Assembly (NCBI GenBank): GCA_966211525.1
Contig: CBIHOZ010000015.1
Span: 1 to 64,000 of the forward strand
Direction: 5' to 3'
Source: Ohtaekwangia sp966211525
GTDB lineage: Bacteria > Bacteroidota > Bacteroidia > Cytophagales > Cyclobacteriaceae
DNA length: 64,000 bases
Shown: positions 33,405 through 41,534 of the stretch, one piece after another
Position numbering within the stretch: position 1 is the stretch's first letter
How the letters are laid out: every line of letters starts with the position of its first letter
Translations under genes and position numbers: made by a program
Notes under the pieces: model-generated
The model's input: only the letters and a program-made list of their open reading frames with translations
The model's database searches: none
Told to the model about the DNA's origin: nothing

Positions 33405-34133
33405 CTACGAATAAAGGCCTCCGTTGATAGAGAGTACTGTACCCGTGATATAGGATGCTTTAGGTGATGCCAGAAATACAATTGCTTCAGCTACTTCTTC
33501 CGGTTCACCAAAGCGTTGCATCGGTATAAGTGCTTTCAGTTCCTGCTCATTCAGATCCTGCGTCATATCGGTACGAATAAAACCAGGTGCAACAGCGTTA
33601 ACAGTTATGTTTCTGCGGGCAACTTCCTGCGCCAATGCTTTGGTAGCACCGATCACACCGGCTTTCGCTGCTGAGTAATTTACCTGGCCCGGCATACCTT
33701 TTATACCGGACAGTGAAACCACATTTACAATTCTGCCATAACGCTTTTTCAACATGCTGTTTACAACCAGTCGCGTTACATAGAAGAAGCCATCGAGGCT
33801 CGATCCCAACACACCATCCCACTGCTCATCGGTCATCCACATCAGCAATGTGTCCTGACGTATACCAGCATTGTTTACCAGGATTTCGATCTGCTTGTCA
33901 GCATTCTTTTCCATCCATCCACCCAACGCAGTGGCTACCTCTTCTTTATTCGAAACATCAAACTTCAACAGTTCACCGGTAACATTTTTCTCCTGCACGA
34001 GCTTCTGCGTGTTCAATGCTTCTGCTTCGTTGCTCTTGTAGTTGATGAGTATATTATATCCTTGTTCGGCAAGTTTAATGGCAATGGAACGACCAATGCC
34101 ACGTGAACCTCCTGTAACGAGTGCGTATTTCAT
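33405..34133 (-). CDS. 3-oxoacyl-ACP reductase (FabG-like SDR)
   Basis: This 242-residue classical short-chain dehydrogenase has the cofactor loop TGGSRGIGRSIA, NNAG in ILVNNAGIRQD, the catalytic Ser in VVSLSGIKG, and YSAAK for Tyr and Lys. The C-terminal substrate region has VAPGFIRTDMT. It reduces 3-ketoacyl-ACP to the 3-hydroxy form using NADPH. This is the ketoreductase expected for an aryl-polyene system, and the only one in the cluster. It lies 35 bases downstream of the ammonia-lyase gene. Confidence 0.93.
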   Translation of the reverse strand: MKYALVTGGSRGIGRSIAIKLAEQGYNILINYKSNEAEALNTQKLVQEKNVTGELLKFDVSNKEEVATALGGWMEKNADKQIEILVNNAGIRQDTLLMWMTDEQWDGVLGSSLDGFFYVTRLVVNSMLKKRYGRIVNVVSLSGIKGMPGQVNYSAAKAGVIGATKALAQEVARRNITVNAVAPGFIRTDMTQDLNEQELKALIPMQRFGEPEEVAEAIVFLASPKASYITGTVLSINGGLYS

Positions 34134-34168
34134 TTAACAGTTTTTATAGTGGATGTGTGGGACAATAT

Positions 34169-35713
34169 TTAGTTCAACGGAAACGTAGCGCCAAGATTTA
34201 CCAGGTACTTGCGTATTGTCTGTATATCGTTATACCGTGGTTTATCTTCGAGCACCGGTCCTACCAGCGCGCGGAACTCATCATATACTTTGGTAGTAAA
34301 TGACGAAAGACGTGTATGACATTTCAGGAAATCGATAGCCTGCACTACAGCAAAGAGCTGAATGGTAAGCACATCAAAACTGTTGTCGATTACGCGTTTT
34401 GTCATCAGTGCAGCGTTACATCCCATACTAACAATATCCTGGTTGTCATTGTTATTGGAAATGCTGTGGAGATACATCGGGAACGATAACGTCTGGTTCT
34501 CGGCCGTTGTAGATGTTGCCATGAACTGCATACCCTGCAAACCGAAATTCAAACCGAGTGTTCCAAGGTTGATGAACGGAGGAAGTTTCTGATTGAGTTT
34601 ATCGTTGAGCAGGTAATTCAACTGCCGTTCTGAAAGCATGGTAAGCTTCGTGATAACGATCTTCAGTTTATCCATAGCCAGCGAAACATAGTCACCGTGG
34701 AAGTTACCACCGTGGTATACCATTTCGCGTTCGTGATCGATCACAGGGTTGTCGTTGGCCGAGTTCACTTCATCTTCCAGCACGCGCTGTACTTCAACCA
34801 ACGTATCGTATACCGGTCCGAGGATCTGCGGCACACAACGCAGTGAGTAATACTCCTGCACTTTGTCAGTAAATACAGCTTCTACAATCTTTCTATGGTA
34901 TAAATGTTCCGGACGTTTACGAATCAATTTACTGTCGGCCAACACGGTACGGATACCGGCCGCAATCTTTGTTTGTCCGTTGTGAAGTTTTACGTGGTTG
35001 AGTTCTTCCGAGAAGTGATCGTCAAACGACTTCATCAGTTCATTGGTGATCGCGGAAAGAATAGTAGCACATGAAAGCAGACGCTTCGCCTGAATAATGT
35101 TAACCATACCGACACCGGTCATGGCGGAAGTTCCGTTCATAAGACCGAGTCCTTCACGCAAGTAAATGTCCAATGGCTTGAGACCGTTTTCAGAATATAC
35201 TTCCTTTGCCGGACGAAGTTTACCGTCCACCAATACTTCCCCTTCGCCTATCAGGTTGAGCGCCAGGTGTGCTAACTGCACGAGGTCACCGCTGGCACCT
35301 ACACCACCGCGTTCGAAAATACACGCACTGATTTTTTTGTTGAGCAAGTCACGAATCAATTCCGCTGTCTCAACGTGTACACCCGAGACACCCTGCATCA
35401 GGCTGTTCAGTCGGGCGAGCATGGTAGCACGCGAAAGTTCTTCTGTGAAGGGTTGACCCGAGCCCGCACTGTGACTTCGGATAAGATTAAACTGAAGCTG
35501 ACGCTGGTCCTCTTCACTGATTTTATATTGAGCCATCGGTCCAAAGCCGGTATTGATACCGTAAATGACTTTGTTCTGCGCGTAAGACTGCAGAAAGTCA
35601 AAGTTCACTACTACTTTTTCGCGGGCCGTGTTGTCCAATTCTACTTTATCATTCTGATAAAGTAATTTTTCGAAATCGTCAACAGACAATTTTCTGTTCC
35701 CAACAGTGATCAT
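34169..35713 (-). CDS. Aromatic amino acid ammonia-lyase (probable tyrosine ammonia-lyase)
   Basis: This 514-residue HAL/PAL family enzyme forms the MIO cofactor from Ala140-Ser141-Gly142 in GGVGASGDLVQLAHLAL. Catalytic Tyr51 lies in YGINTGFGPM. The selectivity region reads NLIRSHSAGSG, with His at 81, similar to tyrosine lyases of flexirubin producers instead of the LQ...LVLSHAAG pattern I expect in histidine lyase. No hut genes adjoin. It would convert tyrosine to 4-coumarate and ammonia, supplying the aryl starter. It is the first gene of the minus-strand pigment run, divergent from the patatin gene across 167 bases, so the main promoter should lie there. Confidence 0.9.
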   Translation of the reverse strand: MITVGNRKLSVDDFEKLLYQNDKVELDNTAREKVVVNFDFLQSYAQNKVIYGINTGFGPMAQYKISEEDQRQLQFNLIRSHSAGSGQPFTEELSRATMLARLNSLMQGVSGVHVETAELIRDLLNKKISACIFERGGVGASGDLVQLAHLALNLIGEGEVLVDGKLRPAKEVYSENGLKPLDIYLREGLGLMNGTSAMTGVGMVNIIQAKRLLSCATILSAITNELMKSFDDHFSEELNHVKLHNGQTKIAAGIRTVLADSKLIRKRPEHLYHRKIVEAVFTDKVQEYYSLRCVPQILGPVYDTLVEVQRVLEDEVNSANDNPVIDHEREMVYHGGNFHGDYVSLAMDKLKIVITKLTMLSERQLNYLLNDKLNQKLPPFINLGTLGLNFGLQGMQFMATSTTAENQTLSFPMYLHSISNNNDNQDIVSMGCNAALMTKRVIDNSFDVLTIQLFAVVQAIDFLKCHTRLSSFTTKVYDEFRALVGPVLEDKPRYNDIQTIRKYLVNLGATFPLN

Positions 35714-35880
35714 ACTAACTAAGATTTAGGCAAAAGTTGCGCAAAATAACAAAACTGAAAGCAATATTCCCATTTGGTGTATTGTTCTGGTAGCTTTTTG
35801 TTAAGTCTATCCTCCAAAAAGTGACACTTTATCGGACGTATCTTTAGCCAGTAAATGAATAATAGTATTTTGAAGCCCTC

Positions 35881-38088
35881 ATGGTGAAGTACCCGATCAC
35901 AATTGTCTTTTTGTTCGTTGTAAGTTTAACAGCAGCCCAACCAAAAATCGGGCTGACGCTGAGTGGCGGTGGCGCAAAAGGTCTCGCGCATATTGGTATA
36001 CTCGAAGCCATTGACAGCGCGGGACTTAAGGTTGATTATCTCACTGGCACCAGCATGGGCAGCATCATCGGTGCCTTGTATGCTGCCGGCTATTCTGGTA
36101 AAGAGATTGAGAAGATTGCACGCGCTATGGATTGGGGAGTTCTTTTCTCAGGCAAGCCTTCCATCAGTAATGTCAACATTGACGAGAAGAATGAGTTTGG
36201 CAATTATGCGATCGAGATACCGTTCGAAAATGGAAAGTTCAAGATCGCTTCCGGAATTATTGAAGGTCAGGAGATCTGGCTGAAGTTTCAGGAACTGTTG
36301 CTACCGGTATACGATGTCAAAGACTTTTCAAAATTTCCGATACCGTTCAAATGTGTTGCTACCGATGTAGGTACCGGTAAAGCTGTACTGCTCGACCAGG
36401 GCGAACTTGTTACCGCGATACGATCGAGCATGGCTATACCTTCTGTGTTTACGGCCATCGATTACAACGGCACCAAACTGGTAGATGGTGGTGTAGTACG
36501 AAACTTCCCGGTGCGCGATGCCAAAGCGATGGGCGCAGATATACTCATCGGTGTAAATCTTTCGCAAGGGCTTCGGCCGGCTAAAGAGCTCAACAGTGCT
36601 ATAGATATACTATACCAGATCGGCTTCTATAAAGATGCTGACGACTTTGAGCGCGAACGCAAACTCTGTGATATACTCATTGAACCTGATCTGAAAGATT
36701 TTACTGCCGCCAGTTTCAATAGTGCCGATAGTATTATTGAACGTGGTAAAGATACAGGCAACAAATTTTACCCGGTGTTCAAACGACTGGCAGACTCCCT
36801 TCGCCAGATATACCCCAAGTATAAAGTGACCGCCAAACGTTTACCGGCCATCAAAAAGATAACGGTGGATGACATGAAGGTTGAAGGACTTCACCACACC
36901 ACGAAGACATCGTTCATAAACCGTCTGCATCTTGAAAAAGGAAAAGCGTATGATGGTGTTGAAGTGGCTGATGCCATTCGCAGAGTATACGGTTCACAAA
37001 ACTACAGGCGTATAGCCTATGAGTGGCAACCCACCAGCCCCGGCAAAGCCAATCTCAAATTCAATGTGATTGAGCAGCCTCTCACCTATTTCAAGGTCGG
37101 TATACATTACCATACGTTTAGTAACGTAGCACTCATTGCAGCCGTAACATCCAAGAACCTGTTGTTCGATCGATCGAAGACAACGGTCAAGGCAAACATC
37201 AGCGAGAACTTTCGTTTTCTCATCGAGCACAATCAAACCTTCGGTGAATCAGAGAATAACAACCTGATACTTTCCATGTATCACGAGCGTTTTCGGTTTC
37301 CGATCTATGCTGATTTTGAACAGACACATATATACCGCAGCCGCTATGCCGACTTTGACGCGCGCCTTCAGCATACATTCGGGTTCAGCCAGGCGATTGG
37401 TATAGGGGCATCGCTGGAGTATTTTAAAATCAAACCGAAGATGCGTGCCGATGTAGCCGCAGAAGCCAGCAACAGTTACCTGACAAACTATATATACTAT
37501 CAACTCAATACACTCAACAAGCGAAACTTCTCCACGCGCGGCTGGAATGTTAAAGGCCAGCTGGGATGGGTATATGCACAGGAACCACGAAGCATCGCTT
37601 TCGAAACCGACTCCCTTACACAGTCTGATACTACCAACCTGCATGGCTATGCACAGTTTCGTTTCAAAGCAGAAAACTTCAAACCACTGTCGCCTCGCAT
37701 CACCTTGCTTACACAGTTCAACACAGCGATTAACTTCTCACCGCGCGAAGCCTATCTCAACTTCTTTAATATAGGGGGCATCAACGATTTTATACGCAAC
37801 CAGGTACCGTTCACCGGTCTCAATGAATATCAACTTACCACACATAGTGTTGGTGTACTGATGACCGGCCTGCAATACCAGATTTCCAAAAGTTTATATG
37901 CTACAGCACGGATCAACGGAGCGGTATATGATTTTCTCGAAGATGATAACCGGAGAACAAGATACCTCTCAGGCTATGGATTGTCCATTGGATATGATTC
38001 CGGTATAGGTCCCATCAGCCTTTCTGTGATGTATAGCGATCAGTCGAATAAAGTACTTGGCTATGTAAACATCGGTTTTACATTCTGA
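35881..38088 (+). CDS. Patatin-like phospholipase with BamA-type outer-membrane barrel
   Basis: This 735-residue protein has a signal peptide ending in SLTAAQ. The patatin domain (about 22-310) has the oxyanion loop LSGGGAKGLAHIG, nucleophile Ser58 in GTSMG and catalytic Asp202 in VDGGVVRNFPV. A POTRA-like segment follows (about 325-400; VDDMKVEGLHHTTKTSFINRL), then a C-terminal beta-barrel of the surface-antigen/Omp85 type (about 405-735), ending with the aromatic residue Phe. This matches PlpD-like type Vd or related Bacteroidota patatin-barrel proteins. It probably acts on phospholipids at or outside the outer membrane. It is convergent with the COG0523 gene, with no gap between stops. Confidence 0.9.
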   Translation: MVKYPITIVFLFVVSLTAAQPKIGLTLSGGGAKGLAHIGILEAIDSAGLKVDYLTGTSMGSIIGALYAAGYSGKEIEKIARAMDWGVLFSGKPSISNVNIDEKNEFGNYAIEIPFENGKFKIASGIIEGQEIWLKFQELLLPVYDVKDFSKFPIPFKCVATDVGTGKAVLLDQGELVTAIRSSMAIPSVFTAIDYNGTKLVDGGVVRNFPVRDAKAMGADILIGVNLSQGLRPAKELNSAIDILYQIGFYKDADDFERERKLCDILIEPDLKDFTAASFNSADSIIERGKDTGNKFYPVFKRLADSLRQIYPKYKVTAKRLPAIKKITVDDMKVEGLHHTTKTSFINRLHLEKGKAYDGVEVADAIRRVYGSQNYRRIAYEWQPTSPGKANLKFNVIEQPLTYFKVGIHYHTFSNVALIAAVTSKNLLFDRSKTTVKANISENFRFLIEHNQTFGESENNNLILSMYHERFRFPIYADFEQTHIYRSRYADFDARLQHTFGFSQAIGIGASLEYFKIKPKMRADVAAEASNSYLTNYIYYQLNTLNKRNFSTRGWNVKGQLGWVYAQEPRSIAFETDSLTQSDTTNLHGYAQFRFKAENFKPLSPRITLLTQFNTAINFSPREAYLNFFNIGGINDFIRNQVPFTGLNEYQLTTHSVGVLMTGLQYQISKSLYATARINGAVYDFLEDDNRRTRYLSGYGLSIGYDSGIGPISLSVMYSDQSNKVLGYVNIGFTF

Positions 38089-39300
38089 TTACAGCGGCCA
38101 CGGGTCATTAAACTTTCTACCGGCATGAAAGCTATATACTTCTTCATCGGTTAATATACAGGTATATAATTCATCGCGCACCTGCCGGGCGTTCATTTGC
38201 GTGCCTATAAATACCAGCTCATTCATACGATCGCTCCATTCTTCATCCCACTTCTTGCGAATACTTTTTTCGTCTTGGATATAGGCAGGGTTGCGTACAC
38301 GCTCCGCTTCGGGGACGGAAGCCCACCATTTACCATATAGTTCTGCCTGCGAAGAACCGCCCGCCTGGCTCCACACCAACGCATCGTCCGGCCGCGATGC
38401 CAGCCAGAATATACCTTTACTCCGAACTATATTTCCGGGAAATTCAGTTTGGACATATCGCCAGAAACGCTCCGGGTGAAAAGGTCTGTGTGTACGAAAA
38501 ACAAACGAGCTGATGCCGTATTCTTCTGTCTCCGGTGTGTGCTCGTTATTCAACTCACGAATCCAGCCGGCAGCCTGCGATGCTTTTTCATAATTAAAGG
38601 ATTGCGTATCCAGTATATCGCGCGGATCGATCCTGCCCAATACGGACTTGATAATTCTGGCACCAGGATTAAGTTTTATCAATATACCTTCCAGTAACTT
38701 CAGTTCGCGCACGGATACAAGATCGGTCTTGTTGAGTATAATGACATTGGCAAATTCAATCTGATCGGTCAGCAGGTTCACAATGGTACGCTGGTCCTGT
38801 GTATCATCAGTAAGTTTACGCTTCAATAAAGTATCGGCGCTGCCAAAGTCCTTAAAGAAGTTAAACGCATCTACTACAGTTACCATCGTATCAAGGCGCG
38901 TAATCGCCGACAAATCATACAACGTATCCCCTATATCAAAACTAAACGTTTGGGCAACGGGCACAGGCTCTGATATACCCGTACTTTCAATAAGCAGGTA
39001 ATCAAATTTATGTTGCGCTACAAGCTTTTGCACTTCGCGAATCAGGTCATCGCGCAGGGTACAGCAAATACAGCCATTGCTCAGCTCTACCAGTTTCTCT
39101 TCGGTACGCGACAGCTGTACTTCGTTTGCCACCAGACGCGCATCAATATTTACTTCGCTCATATCATTTACGATAACGGCTACTTTCAACCCGTGACGAT
39201 TGTTGAGCACATGGTTCAGCAATGTAGTTTTACCGGCTCCCAAAAAGCCAGAGAGTACCGTTACCGGAAGTTTCCTCCGCGGTTTAAAAAAATTCATCAT
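38089..39300 (-). CDS. COG0523/CobW-family GTP-binding metallochaperone
   Basis: This 403-residue G3E GTPase has Walker A GFLGAGKTT at 19-26, the metal site CICC (C77, C79, C80) in SNGCICCTLRDDL, switch-region ESTGISEP, and NKTD for guanine recognition. The C-terminal CobW_C domain (about 270-400) includes FVFRTHRPFHPERFW. Members such as ZigA, ZagA and YciC are induced on zinc starvation and deliver zinc to target enzymes. The surrounding genes and the operator-like palindromes upstream support a zinc role here. It is the last gene of a three-gene unit with 39341 and 39735. Confidence 0.92.
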   Translation of the reverse strand: MMNFFKPRRKLPVTVLSGFLGAGKTTLLNHVLNNRHGLKVAVIVNDMSEVNIDARLVANEVQLSRTEEKLVELSNGCICCTLRDDLIREVQKLVAQHKFDYLLIESTGISEPVPVAQTFSFDIGDTLYDLSAITRLDTMVTVVDAFNFFKDFGSADTLLKRKLTDDTQDQRTIVNLLTDQIEFANVIILNKTDLVSVRELKLLEGILIKLNPGARIIKSVLGRIDPRDILDTQSFNYEKASQAAGWIRELNNEHTPETEEYGISSFVFRTHRPFHPERFWRYVQTEFPGNIVRSKGIFWLASRPDDALVWSQAGGSSQAELYGKWWASVPEAERVRNPAYIQDEKSIRKKWDEEWSDRMNELVFIGTQMNARQVRDELYTCILTDEEVYSFHAGRKFNDPWPL

Positions 39301-39340
39301 ATCGTAAAGGGTATATATTTGCTAGCAGGACATTGATTTC

Positions 39341-39733
39341 TTAATGACCATGAAACTGCCGTACGCGGGTCGCGATGGAATCGATCTTTACCTTCAATGT
39401 TCTTTGTACAGCCACCATTTCTGCTGCTGTTATCGTTATACTTTCGGCCGGTGCATGATGATGGTGAAATTCACCATGATGATCTGCTTCGTTACCCGGA
39501 ACTTCAACCAAATCAGCTTTCCAGTTTTGAATTGCCTTAATATATAGCTTTACGGAATCCTGTATCGCTGTATCCGTTGACAGCACATAAAGACTATCCT
39601 CAAGCTTCGAAGCAGTTTGTATAGCTGCATTGTGGATCGCAGCAGCTTCCTTCCATAGTTTTTCGTCATCCTTTCCTTGCGTGCACGCAACTAATATCCA
39701 TGCACAGATCAATATATAGCGGTATAGGTGCAC
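39341..39733 (-). CDS. His-rich lipoprotein, putative metal binding
   Basis: This 130-residue lipoprotein has lipobox LVAC (Cys17). The mature part is largely helical, with a His cluster in the middle (ADHHGEFHHHHAP, about residues 83-95) and a C-terminal HGH. The cluster is a probable Zn2+ binding site exposed in the periplasm or at the surface. It is encoded 1 base after the CFFCGG gene and 40 bases before the COG0523 gene. It could bind or buffer zinc for uptake. I do not recognise a named family. Confidence 0.72.
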   Translation of the reverse strand: MHLYRYILICAWILVACTQGKDDEKLWKEAAAIHNAAIQTASKLEDSLYVLSTDTAIQDSVKLYIKAIQNWKADLVEVPGNEADHHGEFHHHHAPAESITITAAEMVAVQRTLKVKIDSIATRVRQFHGH

Positions 39734-39734
39734 A

Positions 39735-40181
39735 TCATTTTCCGGTTATCAGTTCAGCATCGTTCAGAATAAAATTCATGTGATCGATATCGCTGTCGTT
39801 CAGCTTCAGTATACCTTTTACAGCAATGATCTGATCGGCCTTGAAACGCGGTGGTTTTACTTTAAAGTATATTTCCGCTACCGATGCAGGACTTGCACCT
39901 CCACAGAAAAAACACATGGAATACGGAAATTTGGACAGAATGATCATCCGTCTATCATCAAGATCCATGGGGAGATAATGTCCTTTCAATGTAAACTCCT
40001 TCCCTTCGAGTGCACGGATCTTAGTATCAAAGAATGGATAGAGGTAATACTCGTTCTCTTCCTTGAAATACTTTTCGGTAAACTTTACACGCGCCAGTAT
40101 ATCCCAGCCGTCATCCGATAAAGCAGCCTGTCCAAAGGACACCTGCACAAACAGCAATGGTATAAATAATAGCCTTCTCAT
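39735..40181 (-). CDS. Exported CFFCGG-motif protein A
   Basis: This 148-residue protein has a signal peptide ending near SFGQ. The motif CFFCGG (Cys90 and Cys93) sits in SKFPYSMCFFCGGASPAS, with EGKEFTLKGHYLPM before it and VKGILKLNDSDIDHMNFIL after. The overall beta-barrel-like pattern recalls DUF3299 proteins, which occur beside zinc-responsive MacB-type transporters. It is about half identical by eye to the protein at 40974, with Cys residues at identical positions. The gene is first in its unit, and its ATG lies 4 bases from a candidate operator and close to a perfect promoter, so expression is likely metal-controlled. Confidence 0.75.
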   Translation of the reverse strand: MRRLLFIPLLFVQVSFGQAALSDDGWDILARVKFTEKYFKEENEYYLYPFFDTKIRALEGKEFTLKGHYLPMDLDDRRMIILSKFPYSMCFFCGGASPASVAEIYFKVKPPRFKADQIIAVKGILKLNDSDIDHMNFILNDAELITGK

Positions 40182-40184
40182 AAA

Positions 40185-40199
40185 TGCAACAACGTTGCA
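40185..40199 (-). promoter_or_regulatory. Candidate Zur-type operator, proximal copy, overlapping the -7 element
   Basis: A perfect palindrome TGCAAC-AAC-GTTGCA. It overlaps the minus-strand -7 element TATATTTG at 40205-40198 and ends 4 bases from the start codon of the CFFCGG A gene. Confidence 0.65.
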
Positions 40200-40227
40200 A
40201 ATATAGAAACATAAAAATTAAATGCAA
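40198..40227 (-). promoter_or_regulatory. Consensus Bacteroidota promoter of the metal unit
   Basis: On the minus strand the -33 element is TTG at 40227-40225 and the -7 element is TATATTTG at 40205-40198, with exactly 19 bases between. This is a full match to TTG-N19-TAnnTTTG. Both elements lie inside palindromes, so a bound repressor would block polymerase directly. The leader before the ATG would be about 10 bases. Confidence 0.7.
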
Positions 40228-40237
40228 CATAGTTGCA
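40223..40237 (-). promoter_or_regulatory. Candidate Zur-type operator, distal copy, overlapping the -33 element
   Basis: A perfect palindrome TGCAAC-ATA-GTTGCA, 38 bases from the equivalent point of the proximal copy. The -33 TTG lies within it. Confidence 0.65.
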
Positions 40238-40264
40238 AGTAACTTTTCCAGCTTGATGGGTGGA

Positions 40265-40930
40265 TTAAATGGATTCGATGAATGACTGCGTAGCGTCTGC
40301 GAGTTCGGGAATCAACTCAATCTTTTTTGCTTTGAAGCTATGATCGGCTCCTTCGAAGGAAACCAGTTTCGCGTTCGCGAGTGATGAAGTAACTTTCGTG
40401 ATCAGGCTCCATTCAGCCAGGGCATCGCGTGTGCCTTGCAGAAATAGCATCGGTATAGTAATGTCATGCAGATGTTCTGAGCGATCTATAGCAGGCGCGC
40501 CCGCAGGATGTAACGGAAAGCCATAGAAAATTATACCCTTCACGGAACTGAACTGTTGTTTGGCAAGCAATTGAGACGTCATGCGACCACCAAATGATTT
40601 ACCGCTTACATACAACGGCAGGGCTGGATAATGTTTCGATGTATACCCGATTACCTGCTCAATAGTTTTGTGGGCAGTGGCCGGTACATCAGGTCGTTTC
40701 TTTCCGTTCTCCATATAGGGAAAGTTAAAACGTACCGTGCCAATGGAACGCTCTGCCAACGCCTGGGCCAGACGCACCATAAACATATGATTCATTCCGG
40801 CACCTGCACCGTGGGCAAGTGTCATCATCGCTGTGCATGATGCTGGTTCCACAATAACTGCCGATACCGCTCCTATACTTTCGGAGACCGGTATACTGAT
40901 TGTCTTTTCCTTGATCTTCGGTTTCGTCAT
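40265..40930 (-). CDS. Alpha/beta hydrolase (dienelactone hydrolase/KANL3-Tex30-like)
   Basis: This 221-residue cytoplasmic alpha/beta hydrolase has LAHGAGAGMNHMFM near the oxyanion region, TVRFNFPYMENGKKRPD, and nucleophile Ser in GKSFGG. The acid is expected in LFLQGTRDALAEW, and the catalytic His in SFEGADHSFK. The pattern matches the small KANL3/Tex30-like hydrolase group. Its substrate is unknown. It lies between the two metal-linked units, 43 bases after the second CFFCGG gene, and may be a passenger without a metal role. Confidence 0.82.
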   Translation of the reverse strand: MTKPKIKEKTISIPVSESIGAVSAVIVEPASCTAMMTLAHGAGAGMNHMFMVRLAQALAERSIGTVRFNFPYMENGKKRPDVPATAHKTIEQVIGYTSKHYPALPLYVSGKSFGGRMTSQLLAKQQFSSVKGIIFYGFPLHPAGAPAIDRSEHLHDITIPMLFLQGTRDALAEWSLITKVTSSLANAKLVSFEGADHSFKAKKIELIPELADATQSFIESI

Positions 40931-40973
40931 GCTATATATAGTTTAGAGGAAACCGATCGTCTGTATGCGGCAG

Positions 40974-41417
40974 TTATTTACTTACCAATACAGCATCGGT
41001 TAAAATGAAATTTACGTGATCGAGGTTTTCAGCGTTCAGCTTTAATTTACCTTTCACGGTGATCAGATCATCTACCTGGAATTTACGCGGCTCTTTCGCG
41101 AAGTTAACTTCTGCTATAGATTCGGGGCCACCTCCGCCACAAAAGAAACACTGACTCATTGGATATTTGGAGATGATGATATAGGTGCCGTCTTCCGGAG
41201 CGAAGGGAACATAAAATCCCTGCACGGTAATCTCTTTACCTTCCAGCGCTTTGATCTCGGCCGGGAAAGTCGGGTAGAAAAGATACTCACCAAGTTTTTC
41301 ATAGTACTTTGGTTCGAACTTCGTTTTGGCAAACGTCTCCCACATATCCGTTTTTCCCTGCGCCAGTAAACTTCCTGCACACAGTATAAATGCTCCCAGC
41401 AAACTGATCTTCTTCAT
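40974..41417 (-). CDS. Exported CFFCGG-motif protein B
   Basis: This 147-residue paralogue of the 39735 protein has a signal peptide ending in LLAQ, CFFCGGGGPES with Cys90 and Cys93, KALEGKEITVQGFYVP, and LKLNAENLDHVNFIL. Conservation of both Cys at the same positions in the two copies points to a structural or metal-binding role. It is encoded downstream of an FtsX/MacB-type permease with a His-rich loop, an arrangement that recalls DUF3299 neighbours of zinc-linked ABC systems. A long imperfect inverted repeat separates it from the permease gene. Confidence 0.75.
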   Translation of the reverse strand: MKKISLLGAFILCAGSLLAQGKTDMWETFAKTKFEPKYYEKLGEYLFYPTFPAEIKALEGKEITVQGFYVPFAPEDGTYIIISKYPMSQCFFCGGGGPESIAEVNFAKEPRKFQVDDLITVKGKLKLNAENLDHVNFILTDAVLVSK

Positions 41418-41452
41418 AGCTTTATATTCTTCTAGTTTATTCGTTTTTTATT

Positions 41453-41526
41453 TCCCGCCGATATCGCAGATGGACGCAGACTTTAAATGCAAATTTCTTC
41501 TGCGTAAATCTGTGCCTTCTGCGGGA
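41453..41526. repeat. Imperfect inverted repeat with CGCAGA units
   Basis: Two 28-base arms (41453-41480 and 41499-41526) pair at 21 of 28 positions around an 18-base loop. Each arm begins or ends with TCCCGC/GCGGGA and holds two spaced CAGA/TCTG units. No T-run follows on either strand, so it is not a typical intrinsic terminator. It fills the gap between the permease and the CFFCGG B gene. Confidence 0.75.
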
Positions 41527-41534
41527 ATTGAATT

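Noticed and set aside
34169..35713. Histidine ammonia-lyase of histidine breakdown
   Set aside because: No hutU, hutI or hutG neighbours occur, the selectivity region reads RSHSAGSG, and the gene heads an aryl-polyene cluster, so an aromatic lyase is the better call.
41418..41534. The hairpin region as an intrinsic terminator
   Set aside because: Neither strand has a T-run after the arms, so it is listed as a repeat only.
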